Both the position numbers and the translations under genes were made by a program. Shown here one piece after another: positions 41,080 to 50,067 of a stretch of 64,000 nt of DNA. The DNA is from Hymenobacter cyanobacteriorum. Lineage in GTDB: Bacteria > Bacteroidota > Bacteroidia > Cytophagales > Hymenobacteraceae. Below the pieces are notes generated by a model. It did no database searches, had not been told where the DNA came from, and was given only the letters and a program-made list of their open reading frames with translations. Every line of letters begins with the position of its first letter. Position 1 is the first letter of the stretch. The stretch spans positions 558,001-622,000 of the forward strand of contig NZ_JALBGC010000003.1 in assembly GCF_022631375.1 (NCBI RefSeq), given 5' to 3'.

Positions 41080-42066
41080 ATGACGCCCACCAAAATCAAA
41101 AACCGCCTCGGCCTGCTTTCCCTCGTGGTGAGTATTGGCCTGGTAGCCATCAAGTTCTACGCCTACCACCTCACCCGGTCGCAGGCCGTGCTTACGGATG
41201 CGCTGGAGAGCATTATCAACGTGTTTACCAGCGGTTTTGCCCTATACAGCCTCTACCTGGCCAGCCTGCCTAAGGACGAAAACCACCCCTACGGCCACGG
41301 CAAAATCGAGAACCTGTCGCTGGGTTTCGAGGGCGGCCTGATTTTCATGGCCGGGGCCTTCATCCTCTACAGCGCCTCGCGCCACCTGCTGCACCCCGAG
41401 CCCGTGGCCAAGCCCGACTGGGGCGTGCTGCTACTGGCCAGCACCGCCGTGGTGAACCTGGCCGTGGGCATGATATTGGTGCGCAGCGGCAAGAAGCTGA
41501 AATCGGTGGCGCTGGTGGGCGACGGGCAGCATTTGTTCATCGATGCCATCACGTCCATCGTGTCGTCGGCGGCGCTGCTGCTGGTGCAGGCTACCGGCAT
41601 TGTGCAGTTCGACAGCGGCGCGGCGCTGCTGCTGGGCGGCTTCATTCTGGTGAACGGCGGCCGGATGCTGCGCAAAGCCGTGTCGGGCCTGATGGACGAA
41701 ACCGACATTGCCGTGGTGGCCGAAGTCATTGCCGAACTGCAGGCCCAGCGCCGCCCGTCCTGGATTGACGTGCACAACCTGCGCGTGCAGCGCTACGGCT
41801 CCAACCTGCACATCGACTGCCACATGCAGATGCCCTACTACCTCACCCTGGAGCAGGTGCACACCCAGCTGCACGACATCGAGGAGTTGATTCGGGCGCG
41901 CTTCGCCGTGGAAGTCGAGATGTTCGTGCACGCCGACCCCTGCACGCCAGCCGCCTGCTCGCTCTGCCTGATGCCCGCCTGCCCCGTGCGCCAGCACCCG
42001 CTGCTCCACGAAGTGCCCTGGACGGTGCACAACGCCATCAAAAACGAGCGCCACCGCCTGGACTAG
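41080..42066 (+). CDS. Cation diffusion facilitator (CDF) exporter with Cys-rich tail
   Basis: A 328-aa inner-membrane metal/proton antiporter. ATG at 41080 (MTPTKIKNRLGLLSLVV) is chosen; the frame extends 47 codons upstream without conservation. Helix 2 carries LTDALESIINVFTSG with the metal-site Asp, followed by ENHPYGHGKIENL; helix 5 carries GDGQHLFIDAITSIV, the HxxxD site. The cytoplasmic domain (about 210-300) ends with an unusual segment holding four or five Cys and several His (DPCTPAACSLCLMPACPVRQ), which may bind metal. The helix 5 HxxxD fits Zn/Fe transporters; Mn cannot be excluded. Divergent from the Nramp gene across 225 bases. Confidence 0.9.
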   Translation: MTPTKIKNRLGLLSLVVSIGLVAIKFYAYHLTRSQAVLTDALESIINVFTSGFALYSLYLASLPKDENHPYGHGKIENLSLGFEGGLIFMAGAFILYSASRHLLHPEPVAKPDWGVLLLASTAVVNLAVGMILVRSGKKLKSVALVGDGQHLFIDAITSIVSSAALLLVQATGIVQFDSGAALLLGGFILVNGGRMLRKAVSGLMDETDIAVVAEVIAELQAQRRPSWIDVHNLRVQRYGSNLHIDCHMQMPYYLTLEQVHTQLHDIEELIRARFAVEVEMFVHADPCTPAACSLCLMPACPVRQHPLLHEVPWTVHNAIKNERHRLD

Positions 42067-42101
42067 GTTGGACAACTACGCAAGCAGAGAAAAATGACCG
42101 C

Positions 42102-42140
42102 AAAAAAAGAAGGCCGCGAAATTCGCGGCCTTCTTTTTTT
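42102..42140. terminator. Bidirectional Rho-independent terminator
   Basis: AAAAAAAGAAGGCCGCGAA and TTCGCGGCCTTCTTTTTTT form a nearly perfect stem with a very short loop, flanked by A- and T-runs. Between the CDF gene (plus) and the T9SS type B protein gene (minus). Confidence 0.92.
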
Positions 42141-42161
42141 ACTGAAGCAGTAGCGGCGGGA

Positions 42162-44603
42162 TTACTGGCCGCGACGTACTTCCACCCAACCCTTCGACTT
42201 GTTGCCGCTGGTGTCGGTGATGTAGTAGTAGTACACGCCATCGGGCTGGCCGGCGCCGGCCCAGGTGTTCTGGTAGTTGCTGTATTCCTGCACCTTATTG
42301 CCCCAGCGGTTGAAGATTTCGAGCTTGCCACCGCGCTGGCTCACGGGCAGCACAAACACGTCGTTCAGGTTGTCGTTGTTCGGCGTGATGATGTTGGGCA
42401 CGTTCAGCTCGGGCACAATGACGAGGCGCTGGAACACCGAGGCCGAGCACTGGCCGGGCACGCGCGAGGTAGTGCCGTTGGTGATGAGCGTGGAGGCCGC
42501 GCTGAGCTTGATGAGGTAGGTGCCGCCATCGGTCAGCTTTAGGTCGCGGGGGGTGTAGCCGCGGGCAAACACGACCACCGGCGCATTAGTCGTGGGGTTG
42601 CCGGCCCCGTCCTTGATGCGCTGATAAGTCCAGCGCAGCGAGTCGAGGCGGAATTCCGGCGAAGTGTAGCAGTTAGTGGTTACGCCGCTGGCGCACGGCA
42701 CCTGGCCGTTAATCGTCGACTGGTTGGTGAACTTGTACGTAATCGGCGGCACCAGACGGCCGGGCGCAATGCCCGTGTTGCTCACCGGACGGCTCGAGAT
42801 GGAGTCGGTGATGGTGAAGCGGGCCGCCACCGGCGGGGCCACCCGCACCAGAATCGAGGTCGTATCGCCGCAGCCCGGGCCGAAACCGCCAGTGGGCGTA
42901 ATGAGCAGCCGGTAGCGGCTCGTCACGGTCGGGGTTACCGTAATGTTCTTGTTGGTCGCAGTGGCCGTATTGAAGCCGTTGCCGCGCACCAGGCTCCACT
43001 GGTAAGCGTAGGTTTGCAGTACCGACTTGCCGGTGACCGGGTTGCGAATCGAGTCGGGACGCACCACCGAGCCATTCAGGGCCAGCGAGCCGTTGCAAAG
43101 CGTGATGGGCGATACACCGCTCAGGCTGCTGCCGCCGGCCGTGGCCAGGGCCGTGGCAAAGTTGCCTTTCAGAATCCGAATCACGATAACGCGGTTCTGA
43201 CGGCCCTTTACCGGGCAGGCATTGTCCTCAATCCCGACGTTGATGCGAATTACCCGGCCTACCATATTAGGCGAGGGCTGGAAGATGAACGTGGCCTGCG
43301 GGTTTTCCGACCCGTTGACGTGGGCCGGGTCGGTACTGAAAGAGAATACCCCCACGTCGCCGCTGGCCAGGTAGCTCGAGCCGGAGTTGATGGTAGCGGG
43401 CAGCGTCACAGTCAGGCGCTGGTGGGCGCTGGGGGTCTTCAGGTTGTCGGGGTCGGTGAAATTGATAAGCACCCGCGAGTAGTTGCACGAATACACGCTG
43501 ATACGGGTGGTATCGACCGTGTTGGTGGTGGCCGTGTTCGAGTTCGGGGTCTGGTTCTGAGCCGTTACCGGGTTGGGCGTGGTGTTGGTACCGCAGTCGA
43601 TAACAATGAGGACGGCCTCGCGGCGCACGCGGCCGATGATGCGGCGCACGCCGTTGATGCGGCGGTATTCGTTCACTTCCACTACCACCACGTACTTGTT
43701 GCCGCCGTCGCCAGCCGCCAGGTTGGGCAGGTAAACGTTGGGCTTGAAGGTAACGGTGCGGGCCTGCTGGTTGAGGCGGAAGTACGGCACACCCTGTTTA
43801 ATGGGGCAGGAGCCGGTGGTGTCGGAAGCAACGGGCAGCGGCAGCTGCGGCGTATAGGTGCTGCCACCGGTGAGCGATGGGAACTCCAGCACGCACAACG
43901 GATTGCGGCTGAGAATGACAACACCGCCGAGCGCGCCGGGGTAAGGCTTGTAGGCAATGGGTACGCCGCAGTTATCGAGCGGGGCCGCCAGCGAGTACAC
44001 CAGCGAGTCGCCATCGGGCTCGATGGCCGAGAAGCCGAACGTGGTGAGCTGGTTCACGCACACGTACTGAATCGGAATGTCCAGCGGGTCGAACTGGGGC
44101 GAAGTGTTCACCACACTGGTGCCCCGGTTGTCCAGGTAGGCTTCGGTGTAGAGGTAGTTGCCCGCGCCGCCGGTGAGGTTGCCGATGTCGGGGCGGTTGC
44201 CCAGGCGCGTGCTCATCGTCCACTGGCCCGGGGCCAGGGTAACGGTGGCTTCGTAGTTGGTGAAGTCGTAGAGCGGGTACGTGCCCGAGGGGTTGCTGCA
44301 GGTAGTGGGGTTGGTGGGGCACAGCGGGGTGGCGGCGATGGTCTGGCCCACGGGCAACAGGTCGGCCGTAACGCTGGCCGGGGCATTGCAGCCCCCGTTG
44401 CGGCAAATCAAATCGAACGAATCCGGCGTGGGAGCCCCCGAGCAGTCGCGATAAAGGCGAAACCGCACCCGGTACTGGTTACCCCCGAGCGAGGTATAAG
44501 TCATGTCGCAGCCCAGCAAGTGGGATGCCTGCGCGGTTGGCAGCCCGCCCAACAGGGCACACGCCAACAGCAGGAACCAAAAAGAAAGTAGTGTTTTTTT
44601 CAT
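42162..44603 (-). CDS. Gliding-motility-associated (CHU_C) T9SS type B surface protein
   Basis: An 813-aa secreted protein. ATG at 44603 starts the signal peptide MKKTLLSFWFLLLACALLGG; the frame runs 23 codons further upstream. The N-terminal part (SHLLGCDMTYTSLGGNQYRV, RLYRDCSG) is the common Bacteroidota surface domain that begins right after the signal. Several Ig-like stretches follow (about 300-720). The C-terminus (VPNIITPNNDNLNDVFVLPV, LEIFNRWGNKVQEY, DGVYYYYITDTSG) is the CHU_C domain, the type B sorting signal of T9SS. A role as a surface adhesin or gliding-related protein is likely but not specific. Confidence 0.88.
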   Translation of the reverse strand: MKKTLLSFWFLLLACALLGGLPTAQASHLLGCDMTYTSLGGNQYRVRFRLYRDCSGAPTPDSFDLICRNGGCNAPASVTADLLPVGQTIAATPLCPTNPTTCSNPSGTYPLYDFTNYEATVTLAPGQWTMSTRLGNRPDIGNLTGGAGNYLYTEAYLDNRGTSVVNTSPQFDPLDIPIQYVCVNQLTTFGFSAIEPDGDSLVYSLAAPLDNCGVPIAYKPYPGALGGVVILSRNPLCVLEFPSLTGGSTYTPQLPLPVASDTTGSCPIKQGVPYFRLNQQARTVTFKPNVYLPNLAAGDGGNKYVVVVEVNEYRRINGVRRIIGRVRREAVLIVIDCGTNTTPNPVTAQNQTPNSNTATTNTVDTTRISVYSCNYSRVLINFTDPDNLKTPSAHQRLTVTLPATINSGSSYLASGDVGVFSFSTDPAHVNGSENPQATFIFQPSPNMVGRVIRINVGIEDNACPVKGRQNRVIVIRILKGNFATALATAGGSSLSGVSPITLCNGSLALNGSVVRPDSIRNPVTGKSVLQTYAYQWSLVRGNGFNTATATNKNITVTPTVTSRYRLLITPTGGFGPGCGDTTSILVRVAPPVAARFTITDSISSRPVSNTGIAPGRLVPPITYKFTNQSTINGQVPCASGVTTNCYTSPEFRLDSLRWTYQRIKDGAGNPTTNAPVVVFARGYTPRDLKLTDGGTYLIKLSAASTLITNGTTSRVPGQCSASVFQRLVIVPELNVPNIITPNNDNLNDVFVLPVSQRGGKLEIFNRWGNKVQEYSNYQNTWAGAGQPDGVYYYYITDTSGNKSKGWVEVRRGQ

Positions 44604-45111
44604 TGGGTGAAGGGTGAAGGGGACGAAAACAAAAAAGCGGAGGGGTGGCAGCGCAAGTAGTGGAAAACCCACTGAAGAAGAGCCGTGGTCGTAAGTGCCG
44701 GGCTTTGGCCAACCAAGTTACAAGCCAATCCGACACCAACAAAGCCTGGAGGCAAAATCAACCCCCAGAGTAGTTTTTTTTAGCGGCTTCTCAGCGAGCA
44801 AATTACGCGCCAAGGCCAGCAAACTTAGAATAAAAATGAACTATTTGGCAATAGTTTTTTCTCCCCATCTTTTCTCTGTATGTTGCTACGCGGTGCGCAC
44901 CGGCCGCTGGCAGGCGGCCGCGGTAGCAATGTCCTCTTATCAGCGGGGCGCTACTGTAGCCAACTTGATAGCAGCAAGTACCTAAAGGATTTTTATTGCT
45001 TCGGCTTTGTGCTTACATTGCCCACTCGGACAGTGACATGACCCGCTTGCCCGGCACCCAAGGCAGCGGGTTTATTTAGTTGTTTCTTCACCAATTTTCC
45101 CCTTCACCCTC
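44604..45111. other. 508-base divergent intergenic region between two T9SS protein genes
   Basis: No gene is supported here. The region is somewhat AT-rich (for example AGTTTTTTTTAGC near 44780 and ATAAAAATGAAC near 44833) and has a GC-rich hairpin near 44900-44925 (GGCCGCTGGCAGGCGGCC). A second small hairpin, CCCGCTTGCC paired with GGCAGCGGG, lies at about 45042-45070. It must contain both promoters, but no exact TANNTTTG with a -33 TTG could be picked with confidence. Confidence 0.6.
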
Positions 45112-48100
45112 ATGAAAAAACCCTTACTTGCAAAACTGCGTGGCTCGGGAGCCCACGCGCTGGCAATAGCAGCCCTGCTGCTAACCAGCGCGGCCGGCCA
45201 CGCGCAGACAACGGCCTACTGCGCCACCGGCCTCGGCGGCGTCTGCGGTGGCAATAACATCACCACTCTCGGCATTACCGGCACTACCCTCAATGCTACG
45301 GGCCTTACCTGCGCCACCACGGGCGGGCAAGCCTACGCCACCTACCCGGCTACGGGCGCGACGACGGCCACGCTGTCGAGCGGGGTGCCCTACACCCTGA
45401 GCACGACGTTGAGCGGCGCGAGCATTGTATCGGTGTGGATTGACTACAACCACAACTTCGTGTTCGAGGCCAGCGAGTGGACGCAGGTGACCACCAGCTC
45501 GCCGACGGGCACGCCGGTGAGCGTGCAGCTGATAATACCGACCACCGCCGTGCAGGGCCAGACGGGCCTGCGCATCCGCAGCCGCTTGGCTGGCAACGCC
45601 AACGGTGCCACCGATGCCTGCACGTCGTTCGCCAGCGGCGAAACCAAAGACTTTACCGTGACCATTGGGGCACCGGTAGCCTGCCCGACGGTGTCGGGCG
45701 TGACGGTAACCAACATCACGGCCACGGGCGCTTCGGTGGGCTTCACTCCGGTTAGCGGCACCACCAGCTACACCGTGACGGCAACCCCAACCGGCGGCAC
45801 GCCCATTACCCAAACCGGAACCACTTCGCCGATAACGTTGAGTGGCCTGACGGCCAGCACTACCTATACGCTGAGCATTGTGAGCAACTGCGGCGGCACC
45901 ACTACCTCGGCGGCCGCCACCGGTTCGTTTGCAACGGGCTGCACGGCTGCACCCTATGCAACGGTGAATAACACGACGCCCTACACTCAGGATTTTGAAG
46001 CCACCTGGCTGAGCCAGTGCGGCACCCGAGACATACCGGCGACGAACTGGCGCAACACACCCATCACGGGCGACAACTCGTGGCGGCGCGACGACGACGG
46101 CGCCAGCGCCGCCTGGACTAGCACCTCGGGGGCCTACACGCCGGCCGGCAGCCCCCTCGGCAGCACCAGCCTGCACTCGGCCCGCTTTCACTCCTATGAT
46201 ATCGCCAACCGTGAGAACGGCCGGCTCGACCTGTCGCTGAACATGGCGGGCAGCAATGGTACCCCTACCCTTACCTTCGACTACATCAACACCAGCGGCT
46301 CCGACTCGCTGAAAGTGTACGTGAGCACCAACGGCGGCAGCACCTTCGGGGCCATGCTGCTGGGCCTGCGCAATGCCAGCGCCTGGGCGCGGCAAACGGT
46401 AGCCCTGCCCGCGGGCCTGACGGCAACCACCGTTATTCGCCTGCAAGCGGTAGGCGACTATGGCGTTACCGACATCGGCGTCGACAACGTGAGCGTGGGT
46501 TACATCAGCTGCCCGCCCGTGACGGCGGCCAGCCTTTCGAACATCACGGGCACGAGTGCTTCGCTCAGCTTCACGCCGGGCGCGGGCGCGGGTTCTTACA
46601 TCGTGACGGTGACGCCGACCGGCGGCACGGCGACAACCATCACCCCGGCTCCCACCGGCTCGCCCGTGGCCCTGACCGGCCTGACGCCCAGCACGGCTTA
46701 CACGGTGAGCATTGTGGGCAACTGCGGCACGACCAACGGCAACTCGACCGCCGTTACCCTTACGTTCAATACGGCTTGCGCAGCCGCGCCTTACGCGACG
46801 GTGAACAACACGACGCCCTACACCCAGGATTTTGAGGCCACCTGGCTGAGCCTGTGCGGCACCCGCGAAACGCCCGCCGTGAACTGGCGCAACTCGCCGT
46901 TGACTGGCAACAACTCGTGGCGCCGCGAGGACGACGGCGCCAGCGCCGCCTGGACCGGCCCGACCTCGGGCGCCTACACGCCCACCGGCAGCACCGTGGG
47001 CGGCGCCACCGGCACGCACTCGGCCCGCTTCCACACCTACAACGCCACGCGCGGCACCAGCGGCCAGCTCGACCTGGCCGTGAACATGGCCGGTACCAAC
47101 GGCATTCCGACGCTGAGCTTCGACTACATCAACACCAGCGGTTCCGACTCGCTGGTTATTGCTGTGAGCACCAACGGCGGTACTTCTTTCGGGTCGACGC
47201 TCCTTAAGCTGCGCACCGCTACCGCCTGGACGGCCCAGACCCTAGCGCTGCCCACCACGGGCCTGACGGCAACCACCATCATTCGCTTCACGGCCTTCAG
47301 CGACTTCGGCACGACGGATATCGGCCTCGACAACGTGCGCGTGAGCTACGTCAGCTGCCCGCCCGTGACCGGGGTTTCCGTCTCCAACATCACGACCACC
47401 ACGGCGAGCGTTGATTTTACGGCCAGCCCCAACGGCGGTTCTTACATCGTGACGGTGACGCCGACCGGCGGCACGGCCACTACCCAGACCGTGACCACCT
47501 CGCCCGTGAACCTGACTGGCCTGACGGCCAGCACCAACTACACGGTGAGCATTGTGGCCAACTGCGGCGCGGCCAATGGCAACTCGACCGCCGTTACGGC
47601 CACTTTCCGTACCGACTGTCTGCCCGCGCCTTACGCGACGGTGAACAACACGACGCCTTACACCCAGGATTTTGAGGCCACCTGGCTGAGCCTGTGCGGC
47701 ATCAACGAAGTGCCCGGCGTGAACTGGCGCAATACCCCCACGACCGGCAACAACTCGTGGCGCCGCGAAGACGACGGTGTCAGCGCTGCTTGGACCGGCC
47801 CGACCTCGGGCGCCTACACGCCCACCGGCAGCACCGTGGGCGGCGCCACCGGCACGCACTCGGCCCGCTTCCACACCTACAACGCCACGCGCGGCACCAG
47901 CGGCCAGCTCGACCTAGCCGTGAACATGGCTGGTACCAACGGCATTCCGACACTGAGCTTCGATTACATCAACACCAGCGGCAACGACTCGGTGAGCGTA
48001 TCGTTGAGCACCAACGGTGGCACCTCTTTCGGCCGGACGCTCCTTAAGCTGACGACGGCCGCCACCTGGACGCGCCAGACCCTGGCGCTGCCCACCACGG

Positions 48101-49992
48101 GCCTGACGGCGAACACCATCATTCGCCTCACAGCCTTCAGCGACTTTGGCACAACGGATATTGGCCTTGACAACGTGCGCGTGAGCTACGTGACCTGCCC
48201 GGCGGTGACGGCGGTGACGGCCACCAACGTGACGGCAACGACTGCAACGGTGAGCTTCACGGCACCAACCGCCGGGGTTTCGTACACCTTGACGGTGACG
48301 CCGGCGACCGGCACGCCCACCACGCAAACGGTAACGGCCTCACCCGCTACCCTCACCGGCCTGACGCCCAACACGGCTTACTCGGTGAGCATTGTGGCCA
48401 ACTGCAGCGCGGCCAATGGCAACTCGGTAGCCGCAGCGGTGGCTTTCACCACCGAGTGCGCACCCGCGCCCTACGTGCTGGTGAACAATTCGACTCCTTA
48501 TACCCAGGATTTCGAAGCTGCCTGGCTGAGCCAGTGCGGCACCAACGAAATTCCCAGCGTGAACTGGCGCGGCAAGCCCGTGACGGGCAACAACTCGTGG
48601 CGCCGCGAAGACGACGGCGCCAGCGCCGCCTGGACCGGTCCGACCTCGGGCGCTTACACGCCCACGAGCAGCACCGTGGGCGGCGCCACCGGCACGCACT
48701 CGGCCCGCTTCCACACCTACAACGCCACGCGCGGCACCAGCGGCCAGCTTGACCTGTATGTGAACCTGGCCGGCACGGGTGCCGCCGCCGGCCTCACGTT
48801 CGATTACATCAATACCAGCGGCGCTGACTCGCTGAACGTGTTTGTGAGCGTGAATGGCGGCAGCACGTTCGGCCGCTCGCTTGTGAAGCTGACGACGGCC
48901 GCCGCCTGGACGCGCCAGACCCTGTCGCTGCCAGCTAACGCGGGCGCTACCACCATCATCCGCTTCGCGGCCACCAGCGACTTTGGCACGACGGATATTG
49001 GCCTCGACAACGTGCGCGTGACGTACTCGGCCTGCTTGCCGGTATCGAACCTGACGGCTACCAACGTAACCAGCACCGGCGCGCAGCTTGGCTTTACGCC
49101 TCCGGCTGGTGCTCCCACGGGCACGACCTACGAAATCGAGTACGGTCTGCAGGGCTTCACCCTGGGCTCGGGCACGAAAGTGACCGGCCTGACGGCTCCC
49201 ACCTACACGCTCACCGGCCTCACGCAGAGCCGCGACTATTGCTTCTACGTGCGGCAGAACTGCGGCACGGCCAACGGCAACAGCAGCTACGCCGGTCCCG
49301 TGTGCTTCACCACGCCGCTGCCCGTGCCGGCCAACGACGAACCTTGCGGCGCCGTGGCCCTGGGCAACACCGTAACGACCAGCACCAACGTTGGCGCTTC
49401 GACCAGTGCCCAGAACGGCATTGCGCTGCCCACCTGCTCGGGCGCGCAGCTGCCGAAAGATGTGTGGTTCACCTTCACGGCTACGGCCGCCTCGATGCCG
49501 ATGACGGTGACGGGCACGGCCGCCGGTGTGGTGCAGGTGTATAGCAGCCCCAGCTGCTCGGCGGGTCCGTTCACGCGGGTATTCTGCCAGGCTGGCCCCA
49601 ACAACAACCAGAACGTGGGCGCGCTCACCATCACCGGCCTCACGCCGGGCACGCGCTACTACATGTCGGTGAGCGGCTACGGCAGCGGCGACACGCAGGG
49701 CAGCTTCACCATCGGCGCCATTGCCACGGGCACCAAGGCCCAGGCCGACACCGATGCCCTGCTGGTGTACCCCAACCCGAGCAACACCGGCCAACTCACG
49801 CTGCGCCTGAATGGCCAGACGGGTGCCGGCCAGGCCACGCTGCTCAACGCGCTGGGCCAGGTGGTAGCCACCAAAAACCTGAGCGGCACCACCGAGCAGA
49901 CCCTGAGCACCCGCGGCCTGGCCACGGGCCTCTACACGCTGCGCGTGACGGTGGCCGGCCAGGTGCTGACCCGCAAAGTGGTGCTGGAATAG
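45112..49992 (+). CDS. Giant T9SS protein: GEVED domain, four jelly-roll/FnIII repeats, type A sorting domain
   Basis: A 1626-aa secreted protein. The signal peptide (AHALAIAALLLTSAAGHAQ) is followed by a GEVED domain (about 85-185: VSVWIDYNHNFVFEASEW), then a fibronectin III module and four tandem units of about 280 aa. Each unit has a choice-of-anchor/MAM-like lectin-fold part (PYATVNNTTPYTQDFEATWL, NSWRREDDGASAAW, LDLAVNMAGTNG, TDIGLDNVRVSY) and a FnIII part (VTPTGGTATT, GLTASTNYTVSIVANCG). A further domain (PANDEPCGAVALGNTV) precedes the type A sorting domain (YPNPSNTGQLTLRL to KVVLE). Likely an adhesin or carbohydrate-binding scaffold on the surface. No catalytic residues recognised. Confidence 0.87.
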   Translation: MKKPLLAKLRGSGAHALAIAALLLTSAAGHAQTTAYCATGLGGVCGGNNITTLGITGTTLNATGLTCATTGGQAYATYPATGATTATLSSGVPYTLSTTLSGASIVSVWIDYNHNFVFEASEWTQVTTSSPTGTPVSVQLIIPTTAVQGQTGLRIRSRLAGNANGATDACTSFASGETKDFTVTIGAPVACPTVSGVTVTNITATGASVGFTPVSGTTSYTVTATPTGGTPITQTGTTSPITLSGLTASTTYTLSIVSNCGGTTTSAAATGSFATGCTAAPYATVNNTTPYTQDFEATWLSQCGTRDIPATNWRNTPITGDNSWRRDDDGASAAWTSTSGAYTPAGSPLGSTSLHSARFHSYDIANRENGRLDLSLNMAGSNGTPTLTFDYINTSGSDSLKVYVSTNGGSTFGAMLLGLRNASAWARQTVALPAGLTATTVIRLQAVGDYGVTDIGVDNVSVGYISCPPVTAASLSNITGTSASLSFTPGAGAGSYIVTVTPTGGTATTITPAPTGSPVALTGLTPSTAYTVSIVGNCGTTNGNSTAVTLTFNTACAAAPYATVNNTTPYTQDFEATWLSLCGTRETPAVNWRNSPLTGNNSWRREDDGASAAWTGPTSGAYTPTGSTVGGATGTHSARFHTYNATRGTSGQLDLAVNMAGTNGIPTLSFDYINTSGSDSLVIAVSTNGGTSFGSTLLKLRTATAWTAQTLALPTTGLTATTIIRFTAFSDFGTTDIGLDNVRVSYVSCPPVTGVSVSNITTTTASVDFTASPNGGSYIVTVTPTGGTATTQTVTTSPVNLTGLTASTNYTVSIVANCGAANGNSTAVTATFRTDCLPAPYATVNNTTPYTQDFEATWLSLCGINEVPGVNWRNTPTTGNNSWRREDDGVSAAWTGPTSGAYTPTGSTVGGATGTHSARFHTYNATRGTSGQLDLAVNMAGTNGIPTLSFDYINTSGNDSVSVSLSTNGGTSFGRTLLKLTTAATWTRQTLALPTTGLTANTIIRLTAFSDFGTTDIGLDNVRVSYVTCPAVTAVTATNVTATTATVSFTAPTAGVSYTLTVTPATGTPTTQTVTASPATLTGLTPNTAYSVSIVANCSAANGNSVAAAVAFTTECAPAPYVLVNNSTPYTQDFEAAWLSQCGTNEIPSVNWRGKPVTGNNSWRREDDGASAAWTGPTSGAYTPTSSTVGGATGTHSARFHTYNATRGTSGQLDLYVNLAGTGAAAGLTFDYINTSGADSLNVFVSVNGGSTFGRSLVKLTTAAAWTRQTLSLPANAGATTIIRFAATSDFGTTDIGLDNVRVTYSACLPVSNLTATNVTSTGAQLGFTPPAGAPTGTTYEIEYGLQGFTLGSGTKVTGLTAPTYTLTGLTQSRDYCFYVRQNCGTANGNSSYAGPVCFTTPLPVPANDEPCGAVALGNTVTTSTNVGASTSAQNGIALPTCSGAQLPKDVWFTFTATAASMPMTVTGTAAGVVQVYSSPSCSAGPFTRVFCQAGPNNNQNVGALTITGLTPGTRYYMSVSGYGSGDTQGSFTIGAIATGTKAQADTDALLVYPNPSNTGQLTLRLNGQTGAGQATLLNALGQVVATKNLSGTTEQTLSTRGLATGLYTLRVTVAGQVLTRKVVLE
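45952..49026 (+). repeat. Four tandem coding repeats of about 840 bp
   Basis: Corresponding codons of the units lie at 45955, 46792, 47632 and 48472, giving periods of 837, 840 and 840 bases. Units 2 and 3 are identical over most of the stretch 46950-47110 versus 47790-47950 and unit 4 shares a long part of it (near 48675-48750). Unit 1 is the most diverged. Confidence 0.88.
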
Positions 49993-50012
49993 TTTTCAGT
50001 CCCTTAGCGCAC

Positions 50013-50047
50013 AAAAAAGAGCCGGCAGCTTTGCCGGCTCTTTTTTT
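50013..50047. terminator. Bidirectional Rho-independent terminator
   Basis: AAAAAAGAGCCGGC pairs with GCCGGCTCTTTTTT around AGCTTT. It separates two convergent T9SS protein genes. Confidence 0.9.
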
Positions 50048-50067
50048 ATGTCCGATACGCAGGCAAC

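Noticed and set aside
45181..47034. 617-codon minus-strand frame (and similar at 47242-47874 and 48340-49794)
   Set aside because: Antisense to the GEVED/FnIII repeat protein; its apparent internal repeats only mirror the coding repeats.
45952..49026. Tandem repeats considered as a CRISPR-like array
   Set aside because: The period is 840 bases and the repeats are in frame within a coding gene; no short direct repeats with unique spacers are found in the window.
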